Shown here: piece after piece, positions 51,036-59,536 of the stretch
Numbering within the stretch: position 1 is the first letter of the stretch
How the letters are laid out: every line of letters starts with the position of its first letter
Source of the DNA: Verrucomicrobium sp.
GTDB taxonomy: Bacteria; Verrucomicrobiota; Verrucomicrobiia; Methylacidiphilales; UBA1321
Reading direction: 5' to 3'
NCBI GenBank assembly: GCA_017849585.1
Contig: JAFIGT010000031.1
Span: 62,001 to 126,000, forward strand
DNA: 64,000 bases
Program-made: the position numbers and the translations under genes
Notes under the pieces: generated by a model
Seen by the model: only the letters and a program-made list of their open reading frames with translations
Database searches by the model: none
What the model was told of the DNA's origin: nothing

Positions 51036-51887
51036 ATGCAAACCAAACTCGCAGCCCATGGAACCGTTCAACCGATGGAATCGAGAAGGATTGGACCATC
51101 CATCTCCACCCCCACGCTGGAAGAGAATTATCTGCTCCATCTGGCTCCAGTCAGCATAGGCGTTTTCTTTTTCGGTAGTTTCCATCCCAACAATGAAGAC
51201 AAGGTCCAGGCCCAACGCGCCCTCTACAAGACCTCCTTCCTCTACCGTCATTTCCTTCAGCCTGGCGGCTTGAAAGTCGTCATCGACGAGAATTCCCTTA
51301 CTTTGACCGGAAAAACCTCGAGCAGCGCCGTCTCCCTCATGGCCTACATGCTCGGCACCCAGATCATGGGACCGAACATCAAAATCGCCGATGAGACCAC
51401 CCGCGTTGAAGAACACGGCCGCCCCCTCAAGCCCAGCGATCGCAACACCGATGGCGAATTGCGCGCCCGGCTCCAATTGATTCTCGCCACCGACGCCATG
51501 CTCGGCTCCGAAGGTATTGAAGTACACGTCACCAACGGTCAGGCGAAGATCAGCGGCCAGGTCTCCACCGCTGCGCACAAGGCCTGGGCCGACACGCTCC
51601 TTCACAGTGTCGTTCCACTCGCCAAACTCGCCCTCAACGTCAACGGCAAGGCCGATACCAAGCCCAGTCCCTCCATTGATGATGACTCGCTGCAGGCACT
51701 GGCCTTGACCCGCCTCAAGCTCGTCCCTTCGCTCGCCGTGGGAGATATTCGCGCCGCCTCGCAACGCCAGAATCTCACCCTTACCGGAACCGTCCGCACC
51801 ACAGGCGAGAAGGAACTGGCTGAAGCCGTCGTGAAACACACCTTCGGCCTCCGCGACTTCAAAGGCTCACTCACCATCAAGAGCTAA
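51036..51887 (+). CDS. BON-domain protein
   Basis: A 283-residue protein with two or three BON-type repeats (alpha/beta modules of about 60 residues thought to bind phospholipid membranes or proteins). The clearest is LRARLQLILATDAMLGSEGIEVHVTNGQAKISGQVSTAAHKAWADTLLHSVVPLAKLALNVN (about residues 145-206), and a second is at the C-terminus (ALTRLKLVPSLAVGDIRAAS...GSLTIKS). There is no obvious signal peptide. An upstream TTG (51021) is an alternative start. Function unknown. Confidence 0.65.
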   Translation: MQTKLAAHGTVQPMESRRIGPSISTPTLEENYLLHLAPVSIGVFFFGSFHPNNEDKVQAQRALYKTSFLYRHFLQPGGLKVVIDENSLTLTGKTSSSAVSLMAYMLGTQIMGPNIKIADETTRVEEHGRPLKPSDRNTDGELRARLQLILATDAMLGSEGIEVHVTNGQAKISGQVSTAAHKAWADTLLHSVVPLAKLALNVNGKADTKPSPSIDDDSLQALALTRLKLVPSLAVGDIRAASQRQNLTLTGTVRTTGEKELAEAVVKHTFGLRDFKGSLTIKS

Positions 51888-51939
51888 CCGGAAAAATTCC
51901 AGCACAGGGTATTCACACAACCTGAATTGGGCAGACAAG

Positions 51940-51975
51940 AGCCCGCGATCTCGTAAGAGGTCGCGGGCTTGTTCG
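51940..51975. terminator. Hairpin terminator between convergent BON and ankyrin genes
   Basis: AGCCCGCGATCTC pairs with GAGGTCGCGGGCT around GTAA (thirteen base pairs with one G-T), followed by TTGTTCG. The stem is symmetric and lies in a convergent gap, so it probably ends both transcripts. Confidence 0.75.
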
Positions 51976-52003
51976 TGACAACGCTCGCCTGCCGTTGCTG
52001 GGA

Positions 52004-52525
52004 TTAGCGCGCTGACTGAAGTTCTTCCCAAATACGCCGGGCCGCGATGTGTTTCGGATTCGCTTCGTAGTTTTTCTGCGCACGATGTCTGGCGGTTAAC
52101 TGCATCCAGCCTAGGATGTCGGGGTCGGCTCGATGCGCCAAAAGTAATTGGACGATCTCCACCTGACCGTCATCCACGGCTTGAGCCAGTGCCGTATCGC
52201 CAATCATGGCTTCGTTATGACGGTTCACATCTGCTCCATATTCGAGCAGTAGTTTGATGATGGGAATGAAATGTTCCCGAACGGCCACCATGAGGGGTGT
52301 GCACGACAAGTCATCGTAGGTATTCAAGAAAAGCTCTTGGCCGCCATGATCGAGGACAAGTTTTACGATCTCGATGTTGCCGGTGGCGACGGCCTGATGC
52401 AGAGGCGATTCGGCGAGTGAGCTATACTCAAAAGCCATTGCCAGCTCTTTGAGATTCTCCGTCTGGAGCAGGTGTGTTATCGCGCCCAAATCCCCTGAGG
52501 CAATGGCTTCGAATAGGTTTCCCAT
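52004..52525 (-). CDS. Ankyrin repeat protein
   Basis: A 173-residue cytoplasmic protein built of about four ankyrin repeats: GDLGAITHLLQ, SPLHQAVATGNIEIVKLVLDHGG, CTPLMVAVREHFIPIIKLLLEYGADVN and DTALAQAVDDGQVEIVQLLLAHRADPD. Each shows the family's TPL-A-GH-VVLLL-GAD pattern. Such proteins act as binding platforms; no partner is encoded next to it. The C-terminus is a short helical cap. Confidence 0.9.
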   Translation of the reverse strand: MGNLFEAIASGDLGAITHLLQTENLKELAMAFEYSSLAESPLHQAVATGNIEIVKLVLDHGGQELFLNTYDDLSCTPLMVAVREHFIPIIKLLLEYGADVNRHNEAMIGDTALAQAVDDGQVEIVQLLLAHRADPDILGWMQLTARHRAQKNYEANPKHIAARRIWEELQSAR

Positions 52526-52629
52526 AGCAATGTCTCCTCACGTCCACCGAAGTCATCGGCAGCGGCGCTGGACATCCCATGGCAATCGCAAATCCACTGG
52601 CGCGCGCGAGTCGCGCCAGTGATTGGATG

Positions 52630-52646
52630 ACAGAGCTCAGCCCTGT
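52630..52646. repeat. Stop-adjacent palindrome, family E (after dxs)
   Basis: ACAGAGCTCAGCCCTGT abuts the TAA stop codon of the minus-strand dxs gene. It is imperfect (one G-T type pair on the RNA). Confidence 0.6.
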
Positions 52647-54563
52647 TTACGCAGCCGTCGCGGCAGACTTCGACTTCGCTTTGCCCTTCAAGAACGGCAA
52701 CGCCTTTTCCAAAGTCGCTTCCACGCTGATGCCGTACTTCTTGTGCAACGCTTCCGGCTTACCGTGCTCGATGAAATTGTCCGGCCAACCGATGCGCACC
52801 ACCGGGCGAGTCAAGCCCAGATCGGCCAACTCTTCCAGCACCGCGCTACCGAAGCCACCCTTCAGCACGTGATCTTCCATCGTGATCACCAAGTCCGCAC
52901 CGCGCGAGAAGAACTCCAGCGTGCCCACGTCGATCGGCTTCGCGAAGCGGGCATTGATCACCGCCGTGGAGTAACCCAGCTTTTCCAGTTCCGCAGCGGT
53001 TTGTTCCGCCATCGGCACCAGTGCGCCCAGCGCGAAGATCGCCACCTGCGTCCCGTGCTTGATCACTTCCGCCTTGCCAATCGGGATCAACTGCGGCGTC
53101 GCCTTAACCGCCACGCCCGGACCATTACCGCGCGGGTAACGAATCGCGATCGGGCCGTTGTGATGCATTGCCGTAAAGAGCATATCCGCCAGTTCATCTT
53201 CATTGCGCGGCGTCATATGCACCAGGTTCGGGATGCTGCGCAGGTAACTGATATCGAAAAGGCCATGGTGCGTCGGACCGTCATCGCCCGAAAGACTGCC
53301 GCGATCCATACACATCACCACATTGAGATTCTGCAAACATACGTCGTGCACGATCTGGTCGAAGGCGCGCTGCATGAACGTCGAATAAATCGTCACGAAC
53401 GGCTTGAAGCCCTTCGTCGCCATACCACAGCCGAAGAGCATCGCATGCTCCTCCGCGATACCGACGTCGAAGTACCGATCCGGATGCTTCGGCTGGAACC
53501 GATCCAGTGCTGTGCCGTTCGGCATTGCACCCGTGATCGCCACCACCTTCGAATTCATATCCGCCAGCTTCACCAGAGTATCCGCGAATACTTGCGAGTA
53601 CGTCGGCTTGCCCGTCGCTGTCACCTCGCACATCGTCTCGTGATTGTACGTGTTTGGTCCGATGCCGTGGAACTTCTTCTGCTTGTCCTGCGCCAGCTCG
53701 AAGCCCTTCGCCTTTTGTGTAATCGCATGCAGCAACACCGGATGATCCTGCGTCTTCAGGAACTCCAAAATCTTGATCAGCGACGGCAAATCATGGCCAT
53801 CCACCGGGCCATAATAGCTCAGCCCCAGCTCCTCGAAAATCACGCTCGGGCCGCTCGGCACCAGCATGCCTTTCACGGCTTCCTCGGCGCGACGGGCCAC
53901 CTTCACGGCCGTCTTGCCGCCGAAGCGCTCCAGCCAGCGTTCCGCCTGGCTGTGCAAATAATGATAACGGTCGCTCGTCGTGATATCCTTCAGATATTTC
54001 GCGATCGCGCCCACGTTCTTGTCGATCGACCACTCGTTATCGTTGAGGATGACCAGCAGCTGCTTCGCGTGTGACGCCGCATTGTTCATCGCCTCAAAAG
54101 TAATGCCGCACGTGAAGGCCGCGTCGCCCGCCAGTACCACCACATGCTCTTTGGAGCCGCGCATATCCCGCGCCGCTGCCATGCCCACACCGGCGGAAAG
54201 TGCCGTGCCCGCGTGACCGGCTCCGTAACAATCGTGCTCGCTCTCGTCGCGCAGCATGAAGCCGTTCAAACCGCCCGCCTGCCGGATCGTATGGAACCGG
54301 TCCCGGCGACCCGTCAACAACTTGTGCACGTAAGCCTGATGGCTCACATCGAAAATGAAATTATCCGTCGGCGTCTCGAATACATAATGCAACGCGATCG
54401 TCAGCTCCACCACGCCCAGATTCGGCCCGATATGGCCACCCGTCGTCGCGCACACCCGGATCAATTCCTCCCGGATTTCCTGCGCCAACGTCGTCAGTTG
54501 GTCCATCGTGAGCTTTTTAACATCCACCGGGGAGTTGATCGTGTCGAGGATACGTGTAGCCAT
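52647..54563 (-). CDS. dxs: 1-deoxy-D-xylulose-5-phosphate synthase
   Basis: A 638-residue thiamine-diphosphate enzyme joining pyruvate and glyceraldehyde-3-phosphate at the start of the MEP isoprenoid pathway. It has the family landmarks: FIFDVSHQAYVHKLLTGR, the TPP motif LAGDAAFTCGITFEAMNN...NDNEWSI (GD..N), FEELGLSYYGPVDGHDL, and the transketolase pyrimidine domain YFDVGIAEEHAMLFGCG. The ATG at 54563 gives a normal start; six upstream codons are discounted. The xseB gene lies just upstream on the same strand, a common arrangement. Confidence 0.96.
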   Translation of the reverse strand: MATRILDTINSPVDVKKLTMDQLTTLAQEIREELIRVCATTGGHIGPNLGVVELTIALHYVFETPTDNFIFDVSHQAYVHKLLTGRRDRFHTIRQAGGLNGFMLRDESEHDCYGAGHAGTALSAGVGMAAARDMRGSKEHVVVLAGDAAFTCGITFEAMNNAASHAKQLLVILNDNEWSIDKNVGAIAKYLKDITTSDRYHYLHSQAERWLERFGGKTAVKVARRAEEAVKGMLVPSGPSVIFEELGLSYYGPVDGHDLPSLIKILEFLKTQDHPVLLHAITQKAKGFELAQDKQKKFHGIGPNTYNHETMCEVTATGKPTYSQVFADTLVKLADMNSKVVAITGAMPNGTALDRFQPKHPDRYFDVGIAEEHAMLFGCGMATKGFKPFVTIYSTFMQRAFDQIVHDVCLQNLNVVMCMDRGSLSGDDGPTHHGLFDISYLRSIPNLVHMTPRNEDELADMLFTAMHHNGPIAIRYPRGNGPGVAVKATPQLIPIGKAEVIKHGTQVAIFALGALVPMAEQTAAELEKLGYSTAVINARFAKPIDVGTLEFFSRGADLVITMEDHVLKGGFGSAVLEELADLGLTRPVVRIGWPDNFIEHGKPEALHKKYGISVEATLEKALPFLKGKAKSKSAATAA

Positions 54564-54611
54564 AGAATCTTTATTTATCACTGAGGGTTTAAATAGGAGA
54601 GAACTGCGCGG

Positions 54612-54905
54612 CTAAAACAACCGGACTTCATCATCCGGTTCTTTAGCAGCCGTCTTCGTCGGCACAGCGGGAGCTTCCGGCGCGGTGCTATCCGCCACCG
54701 ACTTGGCCCGAGTCAATATTTCCACTTTCTGTTCCGCATCCGCCAGCTTATCTCCGCAAATCTTGACCAGCCGCATTCCCTCCTCGTAACGCTCAATCAG
54801 CTTTTCAAGGGGCAGGTCCGCACTCTCCATCTCGCCGACAATTGTCTCCAGTTCTGCTAGGGCCACTTCAAACTTAAGCCCCGCTTCCTGCTTTGCCGAC
54901 TTCAT
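54612..54905 (-). CDS. xseB: Exodeoxyribonuclease VII small subunit
   Basis: A 97-residue, two-helix protein with the family pattern KFEVALAELETIVGEMESADLPLEKLIERYEEGMRLVKICGDKLADAEQKVEIL, followed by a Lys/Pro/Ala-rich tail. Several copies coat XseA to form exonuclease VII, which degrades single-stranded DNA. It is encoded 48 bases upstream of dxs. The partner gene xseA is not in the window. Confidence 0.93.
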   Translation of the reverse strand: MKSAKQEAGLKFEVALAELETIVGEMESADLPLEKLIERYEEGMRLVKICGDKLADAEQKVEILTRAKSVADSTAPEAPAVPTKTAAKEPDDEVRLF

Positions 54906-55127
54906 CCGGGTAACTTATCGCAACCATTAGCGGCGTCCATCACAATTTTGCATCCCCCGCCACACCCCCAAACCTCCGCTTTCACCGCTCAGTTCCCGGC
55001 ACACCGGCCATCAGGACATTTGTGCGATCAGAGTCGCACCACCCATCGCCAGCGCAATCGCCTCCATCTCCTCCCTTGCGGTTTCTGCTTCCCTAACGGC
55101 TCCCAACGTCATAAATCTGGAAAACCT

Positions 55128-56387
55128 ATGATGCGTCTCCCGAAACTCCTCACCCTTTTCACCCTCGCCGCCGTCGGCCTTGCCACCCAGCTCCTCGCCG
55201 CGCCCCTCACTCTCGACTGGAAGACCGACAAGGAACCCGTCTCCTACCTTCCCGGCGAACCCATCACCTTCACCCTCCGCCTCCTCGATGCGGGCAAACC
55301 GCTCGCGGGCAAAACCCTCAAATGGACCTGCAGCGGCGACGACAAAAAAGTCACCAACGGCGAAACTAAAAGCTCCGCCACCGAGCCCCTCATCATCAAA
55401 ACCTCCCTCGACAAACCCGGCTTCGTCCACGTCGAAGTCCGCGTCCTCAACGAAGACGGCACCCCCATCAACGACGACGCCGGCAAGCCCCTCAACTTTC
55501 AGGGCGGCGCCGGAGCCTCTCCCGAGAAACTCACCAGCGTCCCCGAACCCGCCGACTACGACGCCTTCTGGGCCGCCCAGAAAAAGCGCCTCGCCGAAGT
55601 CCCCCTCAAATTCACCCTCACCGAAGTTCCCTCCACCAAGCCCGGCTTCCAAGTCTTCGACGTCAAAGTCGACTGCGCCGGTGGCAAACCCGTCTCCGGC
55701 TACCTCGTCAAACCCGTCGGCGCCGCCCCCAAAACCCTCCCCGCCCAAATCGGCTTCATGGGTTACGGCATCGCCAGCGTCAACCCCATGTACATCGACG
55801 GCAAAATCACCTTCAACATCAACGCCCACGGCATCGAAAACGGCAAAGACCCCGCCTACTACAAACAACTCGCCGACACCGAACTCAAAGGCTACGCCTT
55901 CAACAAGGAACAAAACTCCAAACCCGAAACCTCCTACTTCAACGGCATGATGCTCCGCGTCATGCGCGCCCTCGAATTCCTCAAGGCCCAACCCGAATGG
56001 AACGGCAAAAGCCTCTACGCCGGGGGTGGCAGCCAGGGCGGACTCCAGGCTCTCGCCGCCGCCGCGCTCGATCCCGACGTCACCGACTGCGGCGCCTACA
56101 AACCCTGGTGCTGCGACCTCGGCGGCGTCACCCTCGAGCGCCTCAAAGGCTGGCGCCCCGACTACACCGAAGCCCTCGGCTACTACGACGCCGTCAACTT
56201 CGCCAAACGCATCAAATGCCCCAACGTCACCATTAGCGCCGGCCTCGGCGACTACGTCTGCCCTCCCTCCACCATCGCCGTCCTCTACAACAACCTCACC
56301 GTCCCCAAACAAATCAAATACGTTCAGGGAGCCACCCACGGCTACAATCCCCCCGGTGCCCAGGAACAAACGTTCAGCAGTAAATAA
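55128..56387 (+). CDS. Secreted acetylxylan-esterase-like enzyme (AXE1/CE7 type)
   Basis: A 419-residue exported alpha/beta hydrolase. After the signal peptide (MMRLPKLLTLFTLAAVGLATQLLAA) comes an N-terminal beta domain of about 110 residues, then the AXE1 pattern EPADYDAFWAAQKKRLAEVPLKFTL and GYLVKPVGAAPKTLPAQIGFMGYG. The nucleophile Ser is in GGGSQGGLQALAAAALD, the Asp in GLGDYVCPPST and the His in GATHGY. It should remove acetyl groups from xylan or short sugars outside the cell. The start is the ATG of the MM pair; the open frame upstream is non-coding in type. Confidence 0.85.
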   Translation: MMRLPKLLTLFTLAAVGLATQLLAAPLTLDWKTDKEPVSYLPGEPITFTLRLLDAGKPLAGKTLKWTCSGDDKKVTNGETKSSATEPLIIKTSLDKPGFVHVEVRVLNEDGTPINDDAGKPLNFQGGAGASPEKLTSVPEPADYDAFWAAQKKRLAEVPLKFTLTEVPSTKPGFQVFDVKVDCAGGKPVSGYLVKPVGAAPKTLPAQIGFMGYGIASVNPMYIDGKITFNINAHGIENGKDPAYYKQLADTELKGYAFNKEQNSKPETSYFNGMMLRVMRALEFLKAQPEWNGKSLYAGGGSQGGLQALAAAALDPDVTDCGAYKPWCCDLGGVTLERLKGWRPDYTEALGYYDAVNFAKRIKCPNVTISAGLGDYVCPPSTIAVLYNNLTVPKQIKYVQGATHGYNPPGAQEQTFSSK

Positions 56388-56409
56388 GAAAACCGAGCTC
56401 GGCTCCGAA

Positions 56410-56466
56410 CTGTAGGGCGGTTCTGTGAACCGCCGCGACGGGACACAGTCCCGTCCTACAACAAGG
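56410..56466. repeat. Family C double-hairpin repeat (copy 2)
   Basis: CTGTAGGGCGGTTCTGTGAA onward to CCGTCCTACAACAAGGC. Terminal inverted repeats TGTAGGGCGG/CCGTCCTACA enclose two hairpins (GGCGGTTCTGTGAACCGCC and GACGGGACACAGTCCCGTC). The first hairpin differs from copy 1 in bases that keep the stem paired, which suggests the structure is preserved. Confidence 0.75.
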
Positions 56467-56528
56467 CGCAGGCATTCAAGATCATTCCTCGTTGGCAATG
56501 CCCTTGATAGAGGGGTGGCGCTATAGGT

Positions 56529-56543
56529 GCAGCGTCACGCTGC
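56529..56543. repeat. Family D palindrome downstream of merR
   Basis: GCAGCGTCACGCTGC, preceded by GGT, about 50 bases past the merR stop codon (minus strand). Confidence 0.7.
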
Positions 56544-56590
56544 CGCCGGTGTGTGTGTGCCCTGATCCCCCGCAAATACCGGGTGCCTCA

Positions 56591-57109
56591 TCACCCCGCC
56601 CGAATCCGCGCCCGCTCCTCCGCCCCGATTCCCAGCGACACCAAAAACTCCTCATGCGCCACCGGCGCCTGCCGCTCGAACGCCGCATGCCACCGCAGCA
56701 TCGCCGCCTCATCCATTCCCCCCGCCCGCAATAACCCCACCCACATCGCCTTATCCACCATCGGCGGACGCGACCCCGCTGCCGACCGCCGCACCATCTC
56801 CGACAACAACCGCTGCTTCTGCCGCAACGCCGTAATCTCCCGCCCGATCTCCCCCAGCCGCCGCTCCAACACCCGCACCGACGGCTTCCCCTTCACCGCC
56901 AGAATCGACGCCATATCCTCCAGTGCCAACCCCGCCGCGCGAAACGCACAAATCCGTTCCAACCGCCGACGATCCCGCTCCGTATACACCCGGTAATCCG
57001 TCGCCGTCCGACCCGACGGCTTCAACAACCCGATCCGGTCATAATATAACAACGCACTCCGCGACAACCCGAACTGCCGCGCCAAAATCGAAATCGAATA
57101 ACGTTTCAT
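56591..57109 (-). CDS. MerR-family regulator
   Basis: A 172-residue regulator. The N-terminal winged helix is typical: YSISILARQFGLSRSALLYYDRIGLLKPSGRTATDYRVYTERDRRRLERI, followed by the dimerisation coiled coil (RVLERRLGEIGREITALRQKQRLL). The C-terminal 55 residues (VDKAMWVGLLRAGGMDEAAMLRWHAAFERQAPVAHEEFLVSLGIGAEERARIR) are a small helical domain of unknown ligand. The gene directly upstream encodes a stand-alone copy of that domain. ATG at 57109 is used. Confidence 0.87.
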   Translation of the reverse strand: MKRYSISILARQFGLSRSALLYYDRIGLLKPSGRTATDYRVYTERDRRRLERICAFRAAGLALEDMASILAVKGKPSVRVLERRLGEIGREITALRQKQRLLSEMVRRSAAGSRPPMVDKAMWVGLLRAGGMDEAAMLRWHAAFERQAPVAHEEFLVSLGIGAEERARIRAG

Positions 57110-57121
57110 TTGCGAATGAGG

Positions 57122-57150
57122 AAACACGGACGGATCTCCCGTCCGTGTTT
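57122..57150. promoter_or_regulatory. Hairpin between the merR gene and its upstream paralogue
   Basis: AAACACGGACGG-ATCTC-CCGTCCGTGTTT, a perfect twelve-base stem, starts 13 bases before the merR start codon in the 51-base gap. It is symmetric with A/T at both ends, so it could be a terminator of the upstream small gene, an attenuator, or an operator for MerR. Confidence 0.6.
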
Positions 57151-57160
57151 CGGTGAGAGC

Positions 57161-57346
57161 CTATCTCGATTTCGCCCGGATCGCCGCAATTTTCTCCGAC
57201 GGCACCCCCAGCCAACGCAAGAACCCCTCATGCGCCTCCGGATGCCGCGCCTCGAACTTCGCATGCCACGACTCCATCTGCGCGTCGCTCAATCCCACCT
57301 CACGGAACAGCGCCACCCATTCCTCCACCGTTACAGTTGCTTTCAT
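57161..57346 (-). CDS. Stand-alone copy of the MerR C-terminal domain
   Basis: A 61-residue protein: MKATVTVEEWVALFREVGLSDAQMESWHAKFEARHPEAHEGFLRWLGVPSEKIAAIRAKSR. Its residues align over the whole length with the C-terminal domain of the next gene's MerR protein (W..L.R..G...A.M..WHA.FE...P.AHE.FL..LG......A.IRA). The ATG at 57346 gives a compact domain; the longer open frame upstream looks non-coding. It is upstream of merR on the same strand, so they are likely one operon. Confidence 0.72.
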   Translation of the reverse strand: MKATVTVEEWVALFREVGLSDAQMESWHAKFEARHPEAHEGFLRWLGVPSEKIAAIRAKSR

Positions 57347-57516
57347 TTCGTTACCTATTTCCTTTATTTTTGATGATTGATCCGCTCCCACCCGAGAGGT
57401 CACGGCCATGACAAAAATCACGCTAAACTGTGAACCGATAATCAGGTCAAGAGGCAACAATGACTGGCACTTTCTCCCCCCTTCCCATCCTGTTCCCTTT
57501 CCGCTACGCTGCACCC

Positions 57517-59481
57517 ATGCGTCGGGGCATGAGGATCTGTGGCATCGGGTGGACGATCACGCTGGCGGTTATTGCCGGACTGTTCGTGGTCGATTCTCAA
57601 ATTTCAAATCTCAAATCTGAAATTCCCGCCGCTCCCACCGCCCCGGCTTCAACTCCGGCCACTCCCGCACCTCCCGCCATCTCGGCGCTTTCCACCACGG
57701 GCGTTCTCCTGTCTCCCGCTGACCGCGAACTCATCGCGCAGACGGGGCTCGCCTCCGGCAACTGGCTCGACATGGCGGAGACCCTGCGCCGCGCCTTGCT
57801 CGCGGATCGCAACGGCTTCGCCACGGCTAGCAATCCCGCGTGGAGCGAGCGGCTTTATCTCTGCCAGTTGCTTTATTGGTTGGGGCAAAATGAATGCGAA
57901 CAGGCGGCGCTCTTCGTCATGCCACGGTTGAAGGCGGACAGCACGCTCACGGTGGAGAAGGTACGCGAGGCCTTGCAGCAGCCGGGCTCGGCAAAAAATC
58001 TCGCGAAGATTTTCATTGATGACGAGGATTTTCCCCGCAACGCGCCGCTCGCGCAACGGCTCAAACCGGAGGCGCTCACTGCCATCTTGAAGAGCGGTGA
58101 GCTCGTCGAGGAATTGGCGCAGACCGTCTCGCGCGAGGATTATCTGCCGGGCGTGGTGCGCGTGTTGAATGATCTTTATACCCACGCGCCGAATACGTTT
58201 GGTCGATACCCCGCGCTCGTGGCCGCGCTCGCGGTCGTGTACGATCAACCCCTGCCGTCGAACTGGCCGAATCATCAGGTGCCGCAGAAAACGGTGCCGC
58301 TCGATTTCGGCAACTGGAACGGTCTCTTCGATTATTTCACCAGCGCCGCCGAATCGCGCGAGTTGCTGATGGATATCCAGAAGCTGCGCGCGGATCAGTT
58401 GAAATTCCTCATCGACGCGCCGCTCAAAGTTTCGGAGTTCCAATGGGCACGCAAAAATATCCGGCAGAGCCGCAGCCGGTTCGAGGATGTGTTTTCCCTG
58501 ATCGAGTACGACCACTCTCGAGCGGGCACCGGTCAGTTCGTCTGGCCCGATACCGATTATACGCTCGCCACGATTTCCAAGTCCGGCGGCATCTGCGTCG
58601 ATCAGGCCTACTTCGCCGCCGTCTGCGGCAAGGCGCGGGGACTGCCCACGCTCTACTTCTCCGGTCAGGGCAAGGACGGCGGTCATGCGTGGTTCGGCTA
58701 TCTCAAGACGGACGAAAAATGGGTGATGGATGCGGGCCGTTACGGCGAACAAAAATACGTCACCGGCTACGCCGTCGATCCGCAAAACTGGCGGCAGATC
58801 AACGATCACGAACTCGATTCGATCACCAATCGCGTCACGCTCTCGCCGGAATATCGCCACAGCAACAGCCTCCTCGTGCTCGCCACCATGAGCGATGCGG
58901 ACGGCGACAATGACGCCACGGCGGATTTACTGCAAAGCGCGCTCAAGACCAGCCCGAACAACTCGGCCGCCTGGATGGCCATGGCTTCCTTCCTGCGCAC
59001 CACGAAACAGACGGAGCTCCTCAAGCAGCATCTGCAGGCCATGGCCTCGCAGTTCGAGAAACAACCCGACCTCCGCACCTACGCCCTGCAGCAACAGGTA
59101 GAAATCGCCCGGGAGGCGGGCGATACGACAGCCGTCAACGATCTCCAACAGCAGATCATCCAGGCCAACCGCCTGCGCCGCTCCGATCTCAGCATTGCCG
59201 CCGGGTCCGACGTCCTCACCCAGAAACTCGCCAGCGGCGATTACCCCGCCGCCTACACCGAGTACAAGAACCTCATCCGTAAATTTAAGAGCGATGGCGG
59301 GGGCAACCTTTACTACGACATCGTCGCCCCCTTCGTCCGCCAGCTCCACAAGGCCGGGCAAATCAAGCTCGCCAAGGATGCCCTCAGCTTCGCCTATAAC
59401 TACCTCAAGCCCAGCTCCGGCAGCATCCTCGACGGTGAATTCGAAAAGCTCCAGACCGAGCTCAACGCCGCTCCCCGCTAG
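57517..59481 (+). CDS. Transglutaminase-like domain protein with helical repeats
   Basis: A 654-residue protein. It starts with a basic N-terminus, a membrane helix (about residues 10-27) and a Pro/Ala-rich spacer. The core has a transglutaminase-like triad: Cys in KSGGICVDQAYFAAVCGKARGLPT, His in GKDGGHAWFGYLK and Asp in KWVMDAGRYG. The C-terminal third is helical with TPR-like repeats (NNSAAWMAMASFLRTTKQTELLKQHLQAM). It is probably exported or membrane-tethered and acts on proteins or peptides. Residues about 28-38 (ISNLKSEIPA) come from an in-frame family B repeat. ATG at 57517 is chosen over an upstream one inside a Pro/Leu-rich frame. Confidence 0.72.
   Translation: MRRGMRICGIGWTITLAVIAGLFVVDSQISNLKSEIPAAPTAPASTPATPAPPAISALSTTGVLLSPADRELIAQTGLASGNWLDMAETLRRALLADRNGFATASNPAWSERLYLCQLLYWLGQNECEQAALFVMPRLKADSTLTVEKVREALQQPGSAKNLAKIFIDDEDFPRNAPLAQRLKPEALTAILKSGELVEELAQTVSREDYLPGVVRVLNDLYTHAPNTFGRYPALVAALAVVYDQPLPSNWPNHQVPQKTVPLDFGNWNGLFDYFTSAAESRELLMDIQKLRADQLKFLIDAPLKVSEFQWARKNIRQSRSRFEDVFSLIEYDHSRAGTGQFVWPDTDYTLATISKSGGICVDQAYFAAVCGKARGLPTLYFSGQGKDGGHAWFGYLKTDEKWVMDAGRYGEQKYVTGYAVDPQNWRQINDHELDSITNRVTLSPEYRHSNSLLVLATMSDADGDNDATADLLQSALKTSPNNSAAWMAMASFLRTTKQTELLKQHLQAMASQFEKQPDLRTYALQQQVEIAREAGDTTAVNDLQQQIIQANRLRRSDLSIAAGSDVLTQKLASGDYPAAYTEYKNLIRKFKSDGGGNLYYDIVAPFVRQLHKAGQIKLAKDALSFAYNYLKPSSGSILDGEFEKLQTELNAAPR
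57593..57628. repeat. Family B repeat, in frame in the transglutaminase-like gene
   Basis: CTCAAATTTCAAATCTCAAA then TCTGAAATTCCCG. It encodes SQISNLKSEIP, close to SPISNRRAEIP from the copy inside the portal gene at 40668. Confidence 0.65.
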
Positions 59482-59482
59482 C

Positions 59483-59515
59483 AGGTTGCGCACACGGCTT
59501 TTTTTTGCGCAACCT
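59483..59515 (+). terminator. Hairpin after the transglutaminase-like gene
   Basis: AGGTTGCGCA and TGCGCAACCT form a perfect ten-base stem around a T-rich loop, one base after the stop codon. It separates convergent genes. The T-run lies in the loop rather than after the stem, so it is an unusual terminator, if it is one. Confidence 0.55.
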
Positions 59516-59536
59516 ACCAGCGCTCCAACCGATCGG

